Source: Humibacter sp. RRB41 (lineage in GTDB: Bacteria; Actinomycetota; Actinomycetes; Actinomycetales; Microbacteriaceae). Taken from it: a stretch of 64,000 nt of DNA. Where the stretch lies: NCBI RefSeq assembly GCF_022761015.1, contig NZ_JAKWJQ010000004.1, positions 186,001 to 250,000 on the forward strand, in the 5' to 3' direction. Position 1 is the stretch's first letter. The number at the start of each line of letters is the position of its first letter. Shown here one piece after another: positions 25,892 through 33,391 of the stretch. The notes beneath the pieces were generated by a model, which did not search any database, was not told the origin of the DNA, and worked only from the letters and a program-made list of their open reading frames with translations. The translations under genes were made by a program, and so were the position numbers.

Positions 25892-26231
25892 GGCGCCCCG
25901 CGCCGCACTGGGCCGTCCCGCCCTCGGGGGGATACAGGCACGGTCGCGCTCTCATCACGTGAACAGGCAGGACCTGCCTGTTCTCGTGTGATCTGCCTGC
26001 ACCGCTGACGGTGCGCCGTCGACACGGCGAATGCGGATGACGGTGCTGGTAGGCTGGTAAACCGAACTTCGGCGAGGGATGCGCAGGGCCGCTTGGAGCG
26101 TGCGCTGCGAGCATCCGTGATCGACGCGGTGGACCAGGCTCACGTCTGTCCTCACGCTGACATGCAGCACGAGTTGACAACGAATCCCAATACGACGTGG
26201 GCCACGCCCACCGAAAGCGAGACACATCACC
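25892..26231 (+). other. 340-bp intergenic region between manD and rplY
   Basis: It holds the operon terminator at 25956-25988 and then about 240 bp of rplY upstream region. A possible -10 (TAGGCT, 26051-26056) would give an untranslated leader of roughly 170 nt. I see no ORF with coding character and no recognisable riboswitch. Confidence 0.5.
25956..25988 (+). terminator. Terminator of the sugar-acid operon
   Basis: GAACAGGCAG (25961-25970) pairs perfectly with CTGCCTGTTC (25974-25983). CACG/CGTG extends the stem beyond one mismatch (25956-25959 with 25985-25988). It lies 65 bases after manD. Confidence 0.85.
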
Positions 26232-26858
26232 ATGGCTGACGACAGCAACAAAGTGGTCGCGGAGGCACGCGACCAGTTCGGCAAGGGCGCTGCCCGCAAG
26301 ATCCGCGCCGCGGGCAAGATTCCGGCCGTTCTCTACGGCCACGGCACCGACCCGCAGCACCTCACGCTGCCCGCGCATCAGCTCGGCCTGATCCTGCGCA
26401 AGGCGAACGCGGTGCTCGACCTCGACATCGCCGGCTCCTCCCAGCTCGCCCTGGTCAAGGACGTGCAGAAGGACCCGGTCCGCCAGATCATCGAGCACAT
26501 CGACCTCATCATCGTTCGTCGTGGCGAGAAGGTTCAGGTCGAGGTTCCCGTGCACATCGAGGGCGAGTCGTTCTCCGGCACCATCGTGGTGCAGGACCTC
26601 TCGACGATCCACATCGAGGCCGAGGCGACCCACATCCCGGAGCGCCTCGTCGTGAACGTCGACGGCCTCGAGGAGGGTGCGCACATCACGGCGGGCGACG
26701 TCACGCTGCCGAGCGGCGCATCGCTGCTCAGCGACGCGGACGCTCTCGTCGTCGCGATCACGGTGCCCTCTGCGCCGGCCGCCGAGGAGACCGAGGAAGC
26801 GGAAGAGGCCGCAGAGGCCGAGGTCGCAGCCGACGCCGCAGCCGAGTCCGCCGAATAG
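26232..26858 (+). CDS. rplY: 50S ribosomal protein L25/general stress protein Ctc (bL25)
   Basis: bL25 binds 5S rRNA. The protein has 208 residues, the long CTC form. The N-terminal 5S-binding domain (RDQFGKGAARKIRAAGKIPAVLYG, to about 95) is followed by the beta-rich TL5/CTC C-terminal domain (VQVEVPVHIEGES) and an acidic Ala/Glu tail. The ATG at 26232 directly follows a purine-rich stretch. Next to pth with a 21-bp gap, as in most actinobacteria, so the two are co-transcribed. Confidence 0.95.
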   Translation: MADDSNKVVAEARDQFGKGAARKIRAAGKIPAVLYGHGTDPQHLTLPAHQLGLILRKANAVLDLDIAGSSQLALVKDVQKDPVRQIIEHIDLIIVRRGEKVQVEVPVHIEGESFSGTIVVQDLSTIHIEAEATHIPERLVVNVDGLEEGAHITAGDVTLPSGASLLSDADALVVAITVPSAPAAEETEEAEEAAEAEVAADAAAESAE

Positions 26859-26879
26859 TCGAGCGGGTAAGGCGCGCGC

Positions 26880-27467
26880 ATGGCGGAACAGCCTTGGCTC
26901 ATCGTCGGCCTCGGCAACCCCGGCACGCAGTACGCGCGCACCCGTCACAACATCGGACAGATGGTCGTCGACGAGCTCGCGTCGCGGGCATCCGCCACCT
27001 TCAAGACGCACAAGACGAACGCGAGGGTCGCCGAGGGACGTATCGTCCCCGGCGGCCCTCGCCTCGTCCTCGCCAAGCCGAACACGTACATGAACGTGTC
27101 GGGCGGGCCCGTCGCCCAGCTCGTGCGGTTCTATTCGGTCGAGCCGTCGCGGCTGATCGTGGTGCACGATGAGCTGGACATTCCGTTCGACACCATCAAG
27201 CTCAAATCCGGTGGCGGCCACGGCGGCCACAACGGGGTGCGCGACATCGCCAGCGCGATCGGCACTCCGGACTTCATCAGGGTGCGCGTCGGCGTCGGCC
27301 GTCCACCCGGCCGAACGGATGCCGCCGACCACGTGCTCAGCCCGTTCAACGCCGCGGAGCGCGAGCTGCTGCCGAACCTCGTCTCAGACGGGGCGGATGC
27401 CGTCGAGCTGGTCACGACGCAAGGTCTCGTCGCCGCGCAGCTGCGGTACCACAGCCCGAGCGTCTGA
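26880..27467 (+). CDS. pth: Peptidyl-tRNA hydrolase
   Basis: Pth recycles peptidyl-tRNA released by stalled ribosomes. The protein has 195 residues. The catalytic region LIVGLGNPGTQYARTRHNIGQMVVD includes the conserved Asn and His. KPNTYMNVSGGPV, VVHDELDIPFDTIKLKSGGGHGGHNGVRDI and FIRVRVGVGRPPGR follow the family exactly. Length is normal. It is the last backbone gene before the CHAT/subtilisin locus; in related genomes mfd usually follows closely. Confidence 0.96.
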   Translation: MAEQPWLIVGLGNPGTQYARTRHNIGQMVVDELASRASATFKTHKTNARVAEGRIVPGGPRLVLAKPNTYMNVSGGPVAQLVRFYSVEPSRLIVVHDELDIPFDTIKLKSGGGHGGHNGVRDIASAIGTPDFIRVRVGVGRPPGRTDAADHVLSPFNAAERELLPNLVSDGADAVELVTTQGLVAAQLRYHSPSV

Positions 27468-27502
27468 CCGGTCTGCTCTTCGAGCGACGCCTGGCAGCCG
27501 CT

Positions 27503-27682
27503 TCAGACCGTGGCTCGGCGGGCTGGCCTGAACCACCGCACGTGCCTCGACCGTGCGGATGCCTGGGGTTTCGACCCGGACGGAACCGAGGCCGCGGGAT
27601 AGATGCGCCCGTCGGGCGCCACGATCAACTCCGGCAACCCGCCGGGGACCTCGTTCGGCAGCGGAGGATGCTGACCGGTCAT
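27503..27682 (-). CDS. Possible small protein upstream of the CHAT locus (59 aa)
   Basis: An ATG at 27682 opens 59 codons ending at TGA 27503-27505. The N-terminal half (HPPLPNEVPGGLPELIVAPDGR) is Pro-rich and protein-like, and the C-terminal half is basic. It reads away from the 37-residue peptide gene. There is no Shine-Dalgarno sequence and no known family, so it may be chance in GC-rich DNA. The rest of the 325-bp gap after pth holds the palindrome at 27736 and a mini-ORF. Confidence 0.35.
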   Translation of the reverse strand: MTGQHPPLPNEVPGGLPELIVAPDGRIYPAASVPSGSKPQASARSRHVRWFRPARRATV

Positions 27683-27735
27683 CGTCGGGTTTTCTGATCA
27701 CGGCTCATGTTTATGAGGAGTTCGGAATTCCCGTC

Positions 27736-27751
27736 CTGATACACGTATCAG
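27736..27751. promoter_or_regulatory. Palindrome upstream of the peptide/sigma/protease operon
   Basis: CTGATAC and GTATCAG face each other across AC, giving a 7-bp inverted repeat immediately before the AAGGAGG site. It is a candidate operator or the upstream part of the operon promoter. No regulator is identified for it. Confidence 0.5.
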
Positions 27752-27763
27752 AAGGAGGTCCGC

Positions 27764-27796
27764 GTGCTCCTTATTCGTGGGAAGGACACACCATGA
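27764..27796 (+). CDS. Possible 10-codon leader mini-ORF coupled to the peptide gene
   Basis: GTG at 27764 follows AAGGAGG (27752-27758) at good spacing. It reads MLLIRGKDTP and stops at TGA 27794-27796, which overlaps the next ATG (27793). The strong ribosome binding site belongs to this mini-ORF rather than to the 37-residue peptide. It may serve to deliver ribosomes by coupling. Coding status is uncertain. Confidence 0.4.
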   Translation: MLLIRGKDTP

Positions 27797-27906
27797 CAGA
27801 CACCGAGCGCGCGGACGCGTCGATCGACGAGGACGTGCGAGCGAGCATCCTCGCCCGCATCATTCTCGAAGAGACGCAACCCATCACTATCATTCAGCCG
27901 GCGTGA
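27793..27906 (+). CDS. 37-residue peptide heading the sigma/subtilisin/CHAT locus
   Basis: The peptide is acidic at its N-terminus (DTERADASIDEDVRAS), then amphipathic (ILARIILEE), and ends TQPITIIQPA. GGAAGGA precedes the ATG. Its stop overlaps the GTG of the sigma factor gene (GTGA), so translation is coupled. No family is recognised. Small size, first position in the operon and proximity to two proteases suggest a substrate, signal or inhibitor peptide; this is inference. Confidence 0.6.
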   Translation: MTDTERADASIDEDVRASILARIILEETQPITIIQPA

Positions 27907-28538
27907 CCGTCTTGCAGCAGCTCAGCCCACGGGCCACAGTGGTGTCTATGGGGGCTGGTGAGTCCGCGGAGGCATCCGTTCGTCCGGCGTACGCCGTGGC
28001 AGCGGATGCCTTCCGTTCCTGGTTGGACGGTGACCGCGACGCGATGACGACGCTCGTGCACGCCATGAACCCGATTCTCTGGCACGTGGTGCGCGCCTAC
28101 CGCATCGACGAGACGACGGCGAAAGACGTCCTACAGGAGACCTGGGTGCGCTTCGTTCACGGTTACGCGGCGATCGATGACCCGACAGCGGTCGCCGCGT
28201 GGCTGACCGTGACCGCGCGCAGAGAGGCGTGGCGCACGGTCAAACGGTCGGATCGCGTGTCGCCTTCCGACCTCGACACCCTGGAACCCCGCCTCGGTGC
28301 CAGCCCGTCAGCCGAAGACGCTGCCGTCACAGCGATTTCGAGCGCCGAGTTGTGGCGTAGCGTTCTCACCCTCCCCGAACGCTGTCAACGACTGCTGCGC
28401 ATCATCGCCTTCGATGACAAGCCCGACTATCGCCGCATCGCCGAAGAGACCGGCATGCGCATCGGCAGCATCGGCCCGACCCGATCCCGCTGCCTCGACC
28501 GACTCCGTGCCGCCCTCACTGCAGGAGAGACCCGATGA
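27903..28538 (+). CDS. Sigma-70 family RNA polymerase sigma factor (ECF-like)
   Basis: The protein has 211 residues from the GTG at 27903, or 196 from the ATG at 27948; neither has a clear Shine-Dalgarno. Sigma region 2 is ETTAKDVLQETWVRFVHGYAAI with the -10 recognition helix AVAAWLTVTARREAWR. Sigma region 4 is LPERCQRLLRIIAFDDKPDYRRIAEETG followed by the -35 helix SIGPTRSRCLDRLR. Only two sigma domains are present, as in ECF factors. Its stop overlaps the next start (ATGA). It probably drives this locus, itself inferred from its position. Confidence 0.9.
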   Translation: MTVLQQLSPRATVVSMGAGESAEASVRPAYAVAADAFRSWLDGDRDAMTTLVHAMNPILWHVVRAYRIDETTAKDVLQETWVRFVHGYAAIDDPTAVAAWLTVTARREAWRTVKRSDRVSPSDLDTLEPRLGASPSAEDAAVTAISSAELWRSVLTLPERCQRLLRIIAFDDKPDYRRIAEETGMRIGSIGPTRSRCLDRLRAALTAGETR

Positions 28539-28993
28539 ACTCCGTGAACCTCGATGACCGCCACGTGTTGACCGCCTTGCGGCAGATGTGGGAGCGACGC
28601 GATCCAGCTCCGGCCGACCTCGATGCGCTTGCACTCGAAGCGGCCGAGCGCGCCGCGCTCGATGACGAGCTCATCGTGCTCGAGCTGCTCTCCGAGACGC
28701 TCGAGTTCGAGAACGTGCGAGGTGGGGAGCGCACCCTGCGCTTCGTGTCGCACGGCTACGAGGTGCTGCTGCGCATCGTGCGGGAGCCGGACGGCTTCCG
28801 CGTCGACGGTTGGAGCACGCCGGCGACCTCGGGCGTCGCACGTATCGACGTCGACGGACGCGAACGCACCACGGCAGCGGATGACGTCGGCCGGTTCGCC
28901 TTCACCGGTGTCGGCCCCGGACGTGCCACGGTCTCGCTGGCCGTGGCATCCGATTCGGCGCCGGTCTGGGCGACCTCGTCGTTCGCGCTCTGA
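28535..28993 (+). CDS. Small protein with carboxypeptidase-regulatory-like domain, in sigma factor operon
   Basis: The protein has 152 residues. The N-terminal 55 or so are acidic and helical (ALEAAERAALDDELIVLELL). The rest is beta-rich, ending in SGVARIDVDGRERTTAADDVGRFAFTGV, reminiscent of carboxypeptidase regulatory-like (transthyretin-type) domains. There is no signal peptide or membrane segment. ATGA overlap couples it to the sigma gene, the usual place for an anti-sigma factor, but it lacks a zinc-binding anti-sigma motif. A regulator of the sigma factor or an adaptor for the proteases is possible. Confidence 0.7.
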   Translation: MNSVNLDDRHVLTALRQMWERRDPAPADLDALALEAAERAALDDELIVLELLSETLEFENVRGGERTLRFVSHGYEVLLRIVREPDGFRVDGWSTPATSGVARIDVDGRERTTAADDVGRFAFTGVGPGRATVSLAVASDSAPVWATSSFAL

Positions 28994-29075
28994 TCTTCAC
29001 TGCTCTTCAACAGCTGTACCCGCACGGCCGCCGTACCCGAAAACCGGCTGCCGCGTCAGATCGAGAGGATCCACC

Positions 29076-30743
29076 ATGACCGAGAACTCGCACGCACGGC
29101 CGGTTCGCCATGTGCGGCATTGGAAACCGCAGACGCCACCCGCCGAGGCGAGCACGCTGACCGCGGAGACGGCCAAGGCGATTCCGGTGCCGGGTGTCGT
29201 CGCGCATCCGACCGTGTACGCGCCGGATCAGCTCCTCGTCTCGACGCTCGGTGACGTGGACGGAACGCTGGATCTGCTGTCGCAGGCGGCTGCGACATTC
29301 GGGTGGGAGGTGCCGCGAGACGATGTGGTCTCGGTCGCCCATCTCGACGAGGACGACGATGCCCGCTCGCGACGGGTGAAGACCCACTCCTGGGCGACCG
29401 GACCTCTCGGTGCGAAGCGTGTCGCCATCGTTCCCGGTGCGAGCAGCACGCAGGCGCCGAACGCGTGGCTCGTGCTTCAGAAGGCACGGATGCTCGCGCC
29501 CGGCAACGCGCTGCCTGGCGTCGGGCTGAACCACGTGCTGACGGTGGGGACGCCGTACGGTCGTACGAACCCGTTCGAGAGCGCAGATCCCTACGGTCGC
29601 ACGAACCCGTACGGAAGGACCAACCCGTACGGCCGCACCAATCCGTACGGCCGCACGAATCCGGCGACGGGCGACTACGGCGCCGTGGACGGCTATGCCT
29701 TGCCTGGCACGGGCGGATTGCAGCCCATCGCGGTGACTCTTCCCGCACCGGCCCGAACCGTGAGGGATTCGCGGAGCGTTGTCGGCGTGCTTGATAGTGG
29801 ATGCGGCCGCCATCCGTGGTTCGACGGACGCGATGGCGACAGCGTCGTGGAACGCAACGTCGGGGTGAGGTTGACCGATGGAACCATCAGGCCGATCGGG
29901 TACACGGATGCGAAACATGACAGTGAGGTGCATGGCGACGTCACAGGCCCGCTGGATGGCGCGCTCGACCCGGTCGCAGGACATGGAACCTTCATCTCCG
30001 GACTGGTTCACCAAGCGAGTCCAGATTCGAATATCATCGCCTGGCGCATCGTCGAGCCAGACGGGACCGTCGGGGAGGACGAACTGCTCGATGCATTGTC
30101 CGGCGTGGCAAAACTCGTGACCGACGATGCGGAGGGCAAGGGGGGCAAGCGGCTCGATGTGCTCGTGCTCTCCCTTGGCTATTACCACGAGACTCCGGAA
30201 GACGGTCTCTACGACATCACGTTGTACCAGCTGCTGTCTGCCATCGGGCACACAGGCACGGTCATCGTCTGCTCTGCGGGCAACGACGCAACGGATCGGC
30301 CGCAGTTTCCGGCCGCCTTGTGGGATTGGTCGGGTTCAGACGGACAGACCATCGTCCACCCGGCAGCCGAGTCGACGCCCATCATCTCCGTTGGCGCGCT
30401 CAACCCCAATGGCAGCATCGCACTCTTCAGCAACGACGGACCCTGGGTGCGTACGTGGGCGCCAGGGGCCGCCGTCGTCAGCACGATGCCGCCGCTCAAC
30501 GGCGGGTACAACGCGGCGGGCTCGCGTCGATTCGAGGGATCGCTCAGATCGTCCATAGACCCTGACGACTTCCGCGGCGGATTCGCGGTGTGGAGTGGCA
30601 CGTCATTTTCTGCCCCTGTCGTGGCAGGACGCATGGCAGCGGCGTTGGACGAACTCGGCGACGCGAACACGCCGGCGGAACGACGGGCAAGGGCCGCACA
30701 GGCCGTCGATCGAGTGCTCGCCGACGTGCCGACTCGTCACTAA
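29076..30743 (+). CDS. Intracellular S8 (subtilisin-like) serine peptidase with PYGRTN repeats
   Basis: The protein has 555 residues. The catalytic triad is visible: Asp240 in VVGVLDSGCG, His303 in AGHGTFISGL, Ser510 in WSGTSFSAPVVAG, with the oxyanion Asn403 in SAGND. Residues 1-230 form an N-terminal region without a secretory signal, including an I9-like or novel propeptide part and five PYGRTN units (160-196). No transmembrane segment is present, so it probably acts in the cytoplasm. GAGAGGA precedes the ATG. It lies between the sigma operon and the CHAT gene. Cleavage of the peptide or of the CHAT protein is inference. Confidence 0.9.
   Translation: MTENSHARPVRHVRHWKPQTPPAEASTLTAETAKAIPVPGVVAHPTVYAPDQLLVSTLGDVDGTLDLLSQAAATFGWEVPRDDVVSVAHLDEDDDARSRRVKTHSWATGPLGAKRVAIVPGASSTQAPNAWLVLQKARMLAPGNALPGVGLNHVLTVGTPYGRTNPFESADPYGRTNPYGRTNPYGRTNPYGRTNPATGDYGAVDGYALPGTGGLQPIAVTLPAPARTVRDSRSVVGVLDSGCGRHPWFDGRDGDSVVERNVGVRLTDGTIRPIGYTDAKHDSEVHGDVTGPLDGALDPVAGHGTFISGLVHQASPDSNIIAWRIVEPDGTVGEDELLDALSGVAKLVTDDAEGKGGKRLDVLVLSLGYYHETPEDGLYDITLYQLLSAIGHTGTVIVCSAGNDATDRPQFPAALWDWSGSDGQTIVHPAAESTPIISVGALNPNGSIALFSNDGPWVRTWAPGAAVVSTMPPLNGGYNAAGSRRFEGSLRSSIDPDDFRGGFAVWSGTSFSAPVVAGRMAAALDELGDANTPAERRARAAQAVDRVLADVPTRH
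29553..29663 (+). repeat. PYGRTN-encoding 18-bp repeats in the subtilisin gene
   Basis: Five units encode PYGRTN. The first is separated from the rest by PFESAD, and the last four are contiguous 18-bp repeats ending at NP. Synonymous differences among units (cgtacg, cgcacg, aggacc, cgcacc) show that the amino-acid sequence rather than the DNA has been maintained. Confidence 0.9.
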
Positions 30744-30796
30744 GTGATACCTCGGCTCGTAGCGCGGCCGATCCTGGGGCACGTCATAATCTAAGG

Positions 30797-33271
30797 ATGC
30801 TCAGCGCGCTCGAGTTGTACGACCGAGGGGTCGTGCTCTCCAACGCGGGAAAGCACGCGGCGGCGAAGCGAATCCTCAACGAAGCAGCGGAGCGCACGAC
30901 TGAGGTGAACCTGCGTGCGCGCATCCTCGGCACCTTGGCATGGGTCCTTCTCGATCTGGGAGCCATCGATGAGGCGGACCGGCTGTGTCGTGAAGCGCTT
31001 GGCATTCGAGGTCTGCGTGAGGACACTCGCGCCGTTCTGTGGGGCCAGCACGGAGTGGTCGCAATGGGGCGAGGCGACCTGAATGAAGCCCTACGTTTGC
31101 TGACCCAAGCGTCGAAACGACTGGACGATCCCGTCTTGGCAGGGACCGTTGCCATGAATCGCGGCAACACGCTACTCGAGCTCGGACGATCCGATGAGGC
31201 GCTCACCGATTTCGGCGATGCGGCTCGTCTGCTGCATTCGGCAGGCCTGCGTGACGACGCGGCGAAAGCCACGCATAACCAGGGGTATGCGGCGTTGCTC
31301 TCCGGTGATCTGGTCTCCGCACTGCGGTACATGGACGCAGCGCGGTCGCGGGCGGCGGCTGCATCGCCGGTGGACGCTGCGATCGGCGACGTCGACCGCG
31401 CGGAGGCGTTGTTCGCTGCTGGGATGCCGTTCGAGGCCTCCGCTGCGCTTGCCGCTGCTGCAGCGGTTTACCGCGCTCGACGACTTCGGCTCCGCCAGGC
31501 CGATGCGGTTTGGCGGCGAGCTCGTTCGATGCTGTACTTCGACCCGGTCGCTGCCGCGAAACTCGCACGGTCTGCCGGTCGGCTCTACGAATCGCACGGA
31601 AACGAGGTGGGCGCCCTGCGGGCGCTGGCCGTCGCACTTCGCGCTGATGTCGCGGCCGGCGGCCATTCGCAGCGTCTTCTTGAAGACCTCGAGAGCGTGA
31701 CTGCTCAGCTGACACGGCATCGCCTGAGGGAGGATGCCGGCGACCTGCGGCTCGTCGCTCAGCGGGTGCGAGTGCGGCGGGGTGGGGAGTCTGCAGCGCG
31801 TGAGGCGCTTCGAGGCATCCGTGTCTCATCCGACGCTCCCATCGCGCGACGAGTCATGTCTCGCGAAGTGCGCGCAGAGGCCGCCTCGGTGCTCGGCGAT
31901 GACCGCCGGGTGGTTCGGGAGGCGGCCCGCGGCCTGGAGGAACTCGCGCAATGGCAGGCGGTCTTCCGCTCGGTGGACCTGCAAACAAGTACGGCCATGC
32001 ACGGCCAGGCACTGACGAAGGTGGGCATCGCCGCCGCGTTCAGGTCACGTGACGTCCGGAACATGTTCGAGTGGTCAGAACGAGCCCGCAGCGTCGCGAG
32101 CCATTCGGTGGTGCCCCGGCCACCGTCAGACCCGAGAACGGCTGCCGATCTGGCCGAACTGCGTGGGCTGCGGCTCTCCGGCACGTTCGGAACGAGCGAG
32201 CAGCGACGTGAGGCCGAACTGCGCGAACGCATCCGCAGCCGCCAGTGGGCGACGACGGGTGAGGGCGTGGTGGCGCAGTTCGCCTCGATGGACGAGGTGC
32301 AGTCATCCCTCGGCGATCGCACGGTGCTGCTCGCGTATCTCTGGTCAGGCCAGCGCCTTGTCGCGCTCGTCTTGGAGCAGGATGCCTCTCGCACCGTTGA
32401 GTTGCGCCCGGATCAGTTCGGCACGGCGGAGCGCGCCGCACTCTTCGCCGACCTCGATGTGCACGCGGCGCGGATCGATGGTGCGCTGGGGGAGGCCGTC
32501 GCCAGGTCGGTGTCGAACCGACTGTCTGCGCTCGACGAGCTGCTCATCGCTCCGGCGATGTCAGCGTCCGAACGTCTGCGGGACGGCGGCACCCGGGTCG
32601 TCGTGGTCGCCCCCGGGATTCTGGCGGGCGTGCCGTGGTCGATGCTCGACGGGGTGGCCGGACGACCGCTGACCGTGCCCCTTTCCGCCACCAGGTGGCT
32701 CGCCGAGCGGGGGGCGCACGACGAGGCCCGATCGCATGGGCCGGCGGGATTCGTGGCGGGGCCGCGTGTTCCCCGCGCCGACGAGGAGGTGGCTCGGGCG
32801 GCATCCGTGTGGACGGGTGCCACGGTGCTGCGAGGTGAAGCGGCAACGACGGGTGCGGCATCCGAGCTGGCGGCGGCCGTCGAGGTCTTCCACGTGACCG
32901 GGCACGGCAGGCACGCCGCCGACAACCCGCACTTCTCCGGTATCGAGCTGGCGGATGGCCCGTGGTTCGGCTACGACATCGAGCGGATCGAACGGATGCC
33001 GTCGACCGCCATCATCTCCGCGTGCGAGCTGGGCAGGTCATCCATCGGCTGGGGGCACGAGGCCCTCGGCATGGCGCGAACGTGGCTGCACGCCGGAGCA
33101 CGCAGCGTGATCGCCTCGCCGGTCAGCGTGAACGACGACGACGCGTGCGAAGTGCTGAGCGCCATGCACGCGAGGCTCGCGACCGGGACTGCCCCTGCAG
33201 TGGCGCTCGCCGAAGCGACGAGCGCCACCGGCATCACAGCGCCGTTCCTGAGCTACGGCGCAGGCTGGTAG
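30797..33271 (+). CDS. TPR-CHAT protein (caspase-like protease)
   Basis: The protein has 824 residues. Residues 1 to about 420 are helical TPR-like repeats (for example AMNRGNTLLELGRSDEALTDFGDA). The CHAT domain occupies roughly 520-824, with the caspase-type dyad visible as His703 in FHVTGHGRHAADN and Cys743 in IISACELGRSS. There is no signal peptide or membrane helix. CHAT proteins are caspase-related peptidases used in bacterial conflict and death systems. CATAAT (30785-30790) lies 6 bases before the ATG, so this gene may have its own leaderless promoter. The subtilisin gene ends 53 bp upstream. Confidence 0.92.
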   Translation: MLSALELYDRGVVLSNAGKHAAAKRILNEAAERTTEVNLRARILGTLAWVLLDLGAIDEADRLCREALGIRGLREDTRAVLWGQHGVVAMGRGDLNEALRLLTQASKRLDDPVLAGTVAMNRGNTLLELGRSDEALTDFGDAARLLHSAGLRDDAAKATHNQGYAALLSGDLVSALRYMDAARSRAAAASPVDAAIGDVDRAEALFAAGMPFEASAALAAAAAVYRARRLRLRQADAVWRRARSMLYFDPVAAAKLARSAGRLYESHGNEVGALRALAVALRADVAAGGHSQRLLEDLESVTAQLTRHRLREDAGDLRLVAQRVRVRRGGESAAREALRGIRVSSDAPIARRVMSREVRAEAASVLGDDRRVVREAARGLEELAQWQAVFRSVDLQTSTAMHGQALTKVGIAAAFRSRDVRNMFEWSERARSVASHSVVPRPPSDPRTAADLAELRGLRLSGTFGTSEQRREAELRERIRSRQWATTGEGVVAQFASMDEVQSSLGDRTVLLAYLWSGQRLVALVLEQDASRTVELRPDQFGTAERAALFADLDVHAARIDGALGEAVARSVSNRLSALDELLIAPAMSASERLRDGGTRVVVVAPGILAGVPWSMLDGVAGRPLTVPLSATRWLAERGAHDEARSHGPAGFVAGPRVPRADEEVARAASVWTGATVLRGEAATTGAASELAAAVEVFHVTGHGRHAADNPHFSGIELADGPWFGYDIERIERMPSTAIISACELGRSSIGWGHEALGMARTWLHAGARSVIASPVSVNDDDACEVLSAMHARLATGTAPAVALAEATSATGITAPFLSYGAGW

Positions 33272-33391
33272 CACCCGCGCTGCCGTCGGAGCGATGCACC
33301 TGAACGCCATGCGGCATCCTCACGGCCTGCTCCCGGGCAGCCCCACGCAGGCGCGAAGTATTCGTATATCGACGGCCCGTATTCTGCAGAC

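Noticed and set aside
29553-29663. Possible CRISPR-like array
   Set aside because: The 18-bp units are contiguous, in frame and lack spacers; they encode PYGRTN repeats inside the subtilisin.
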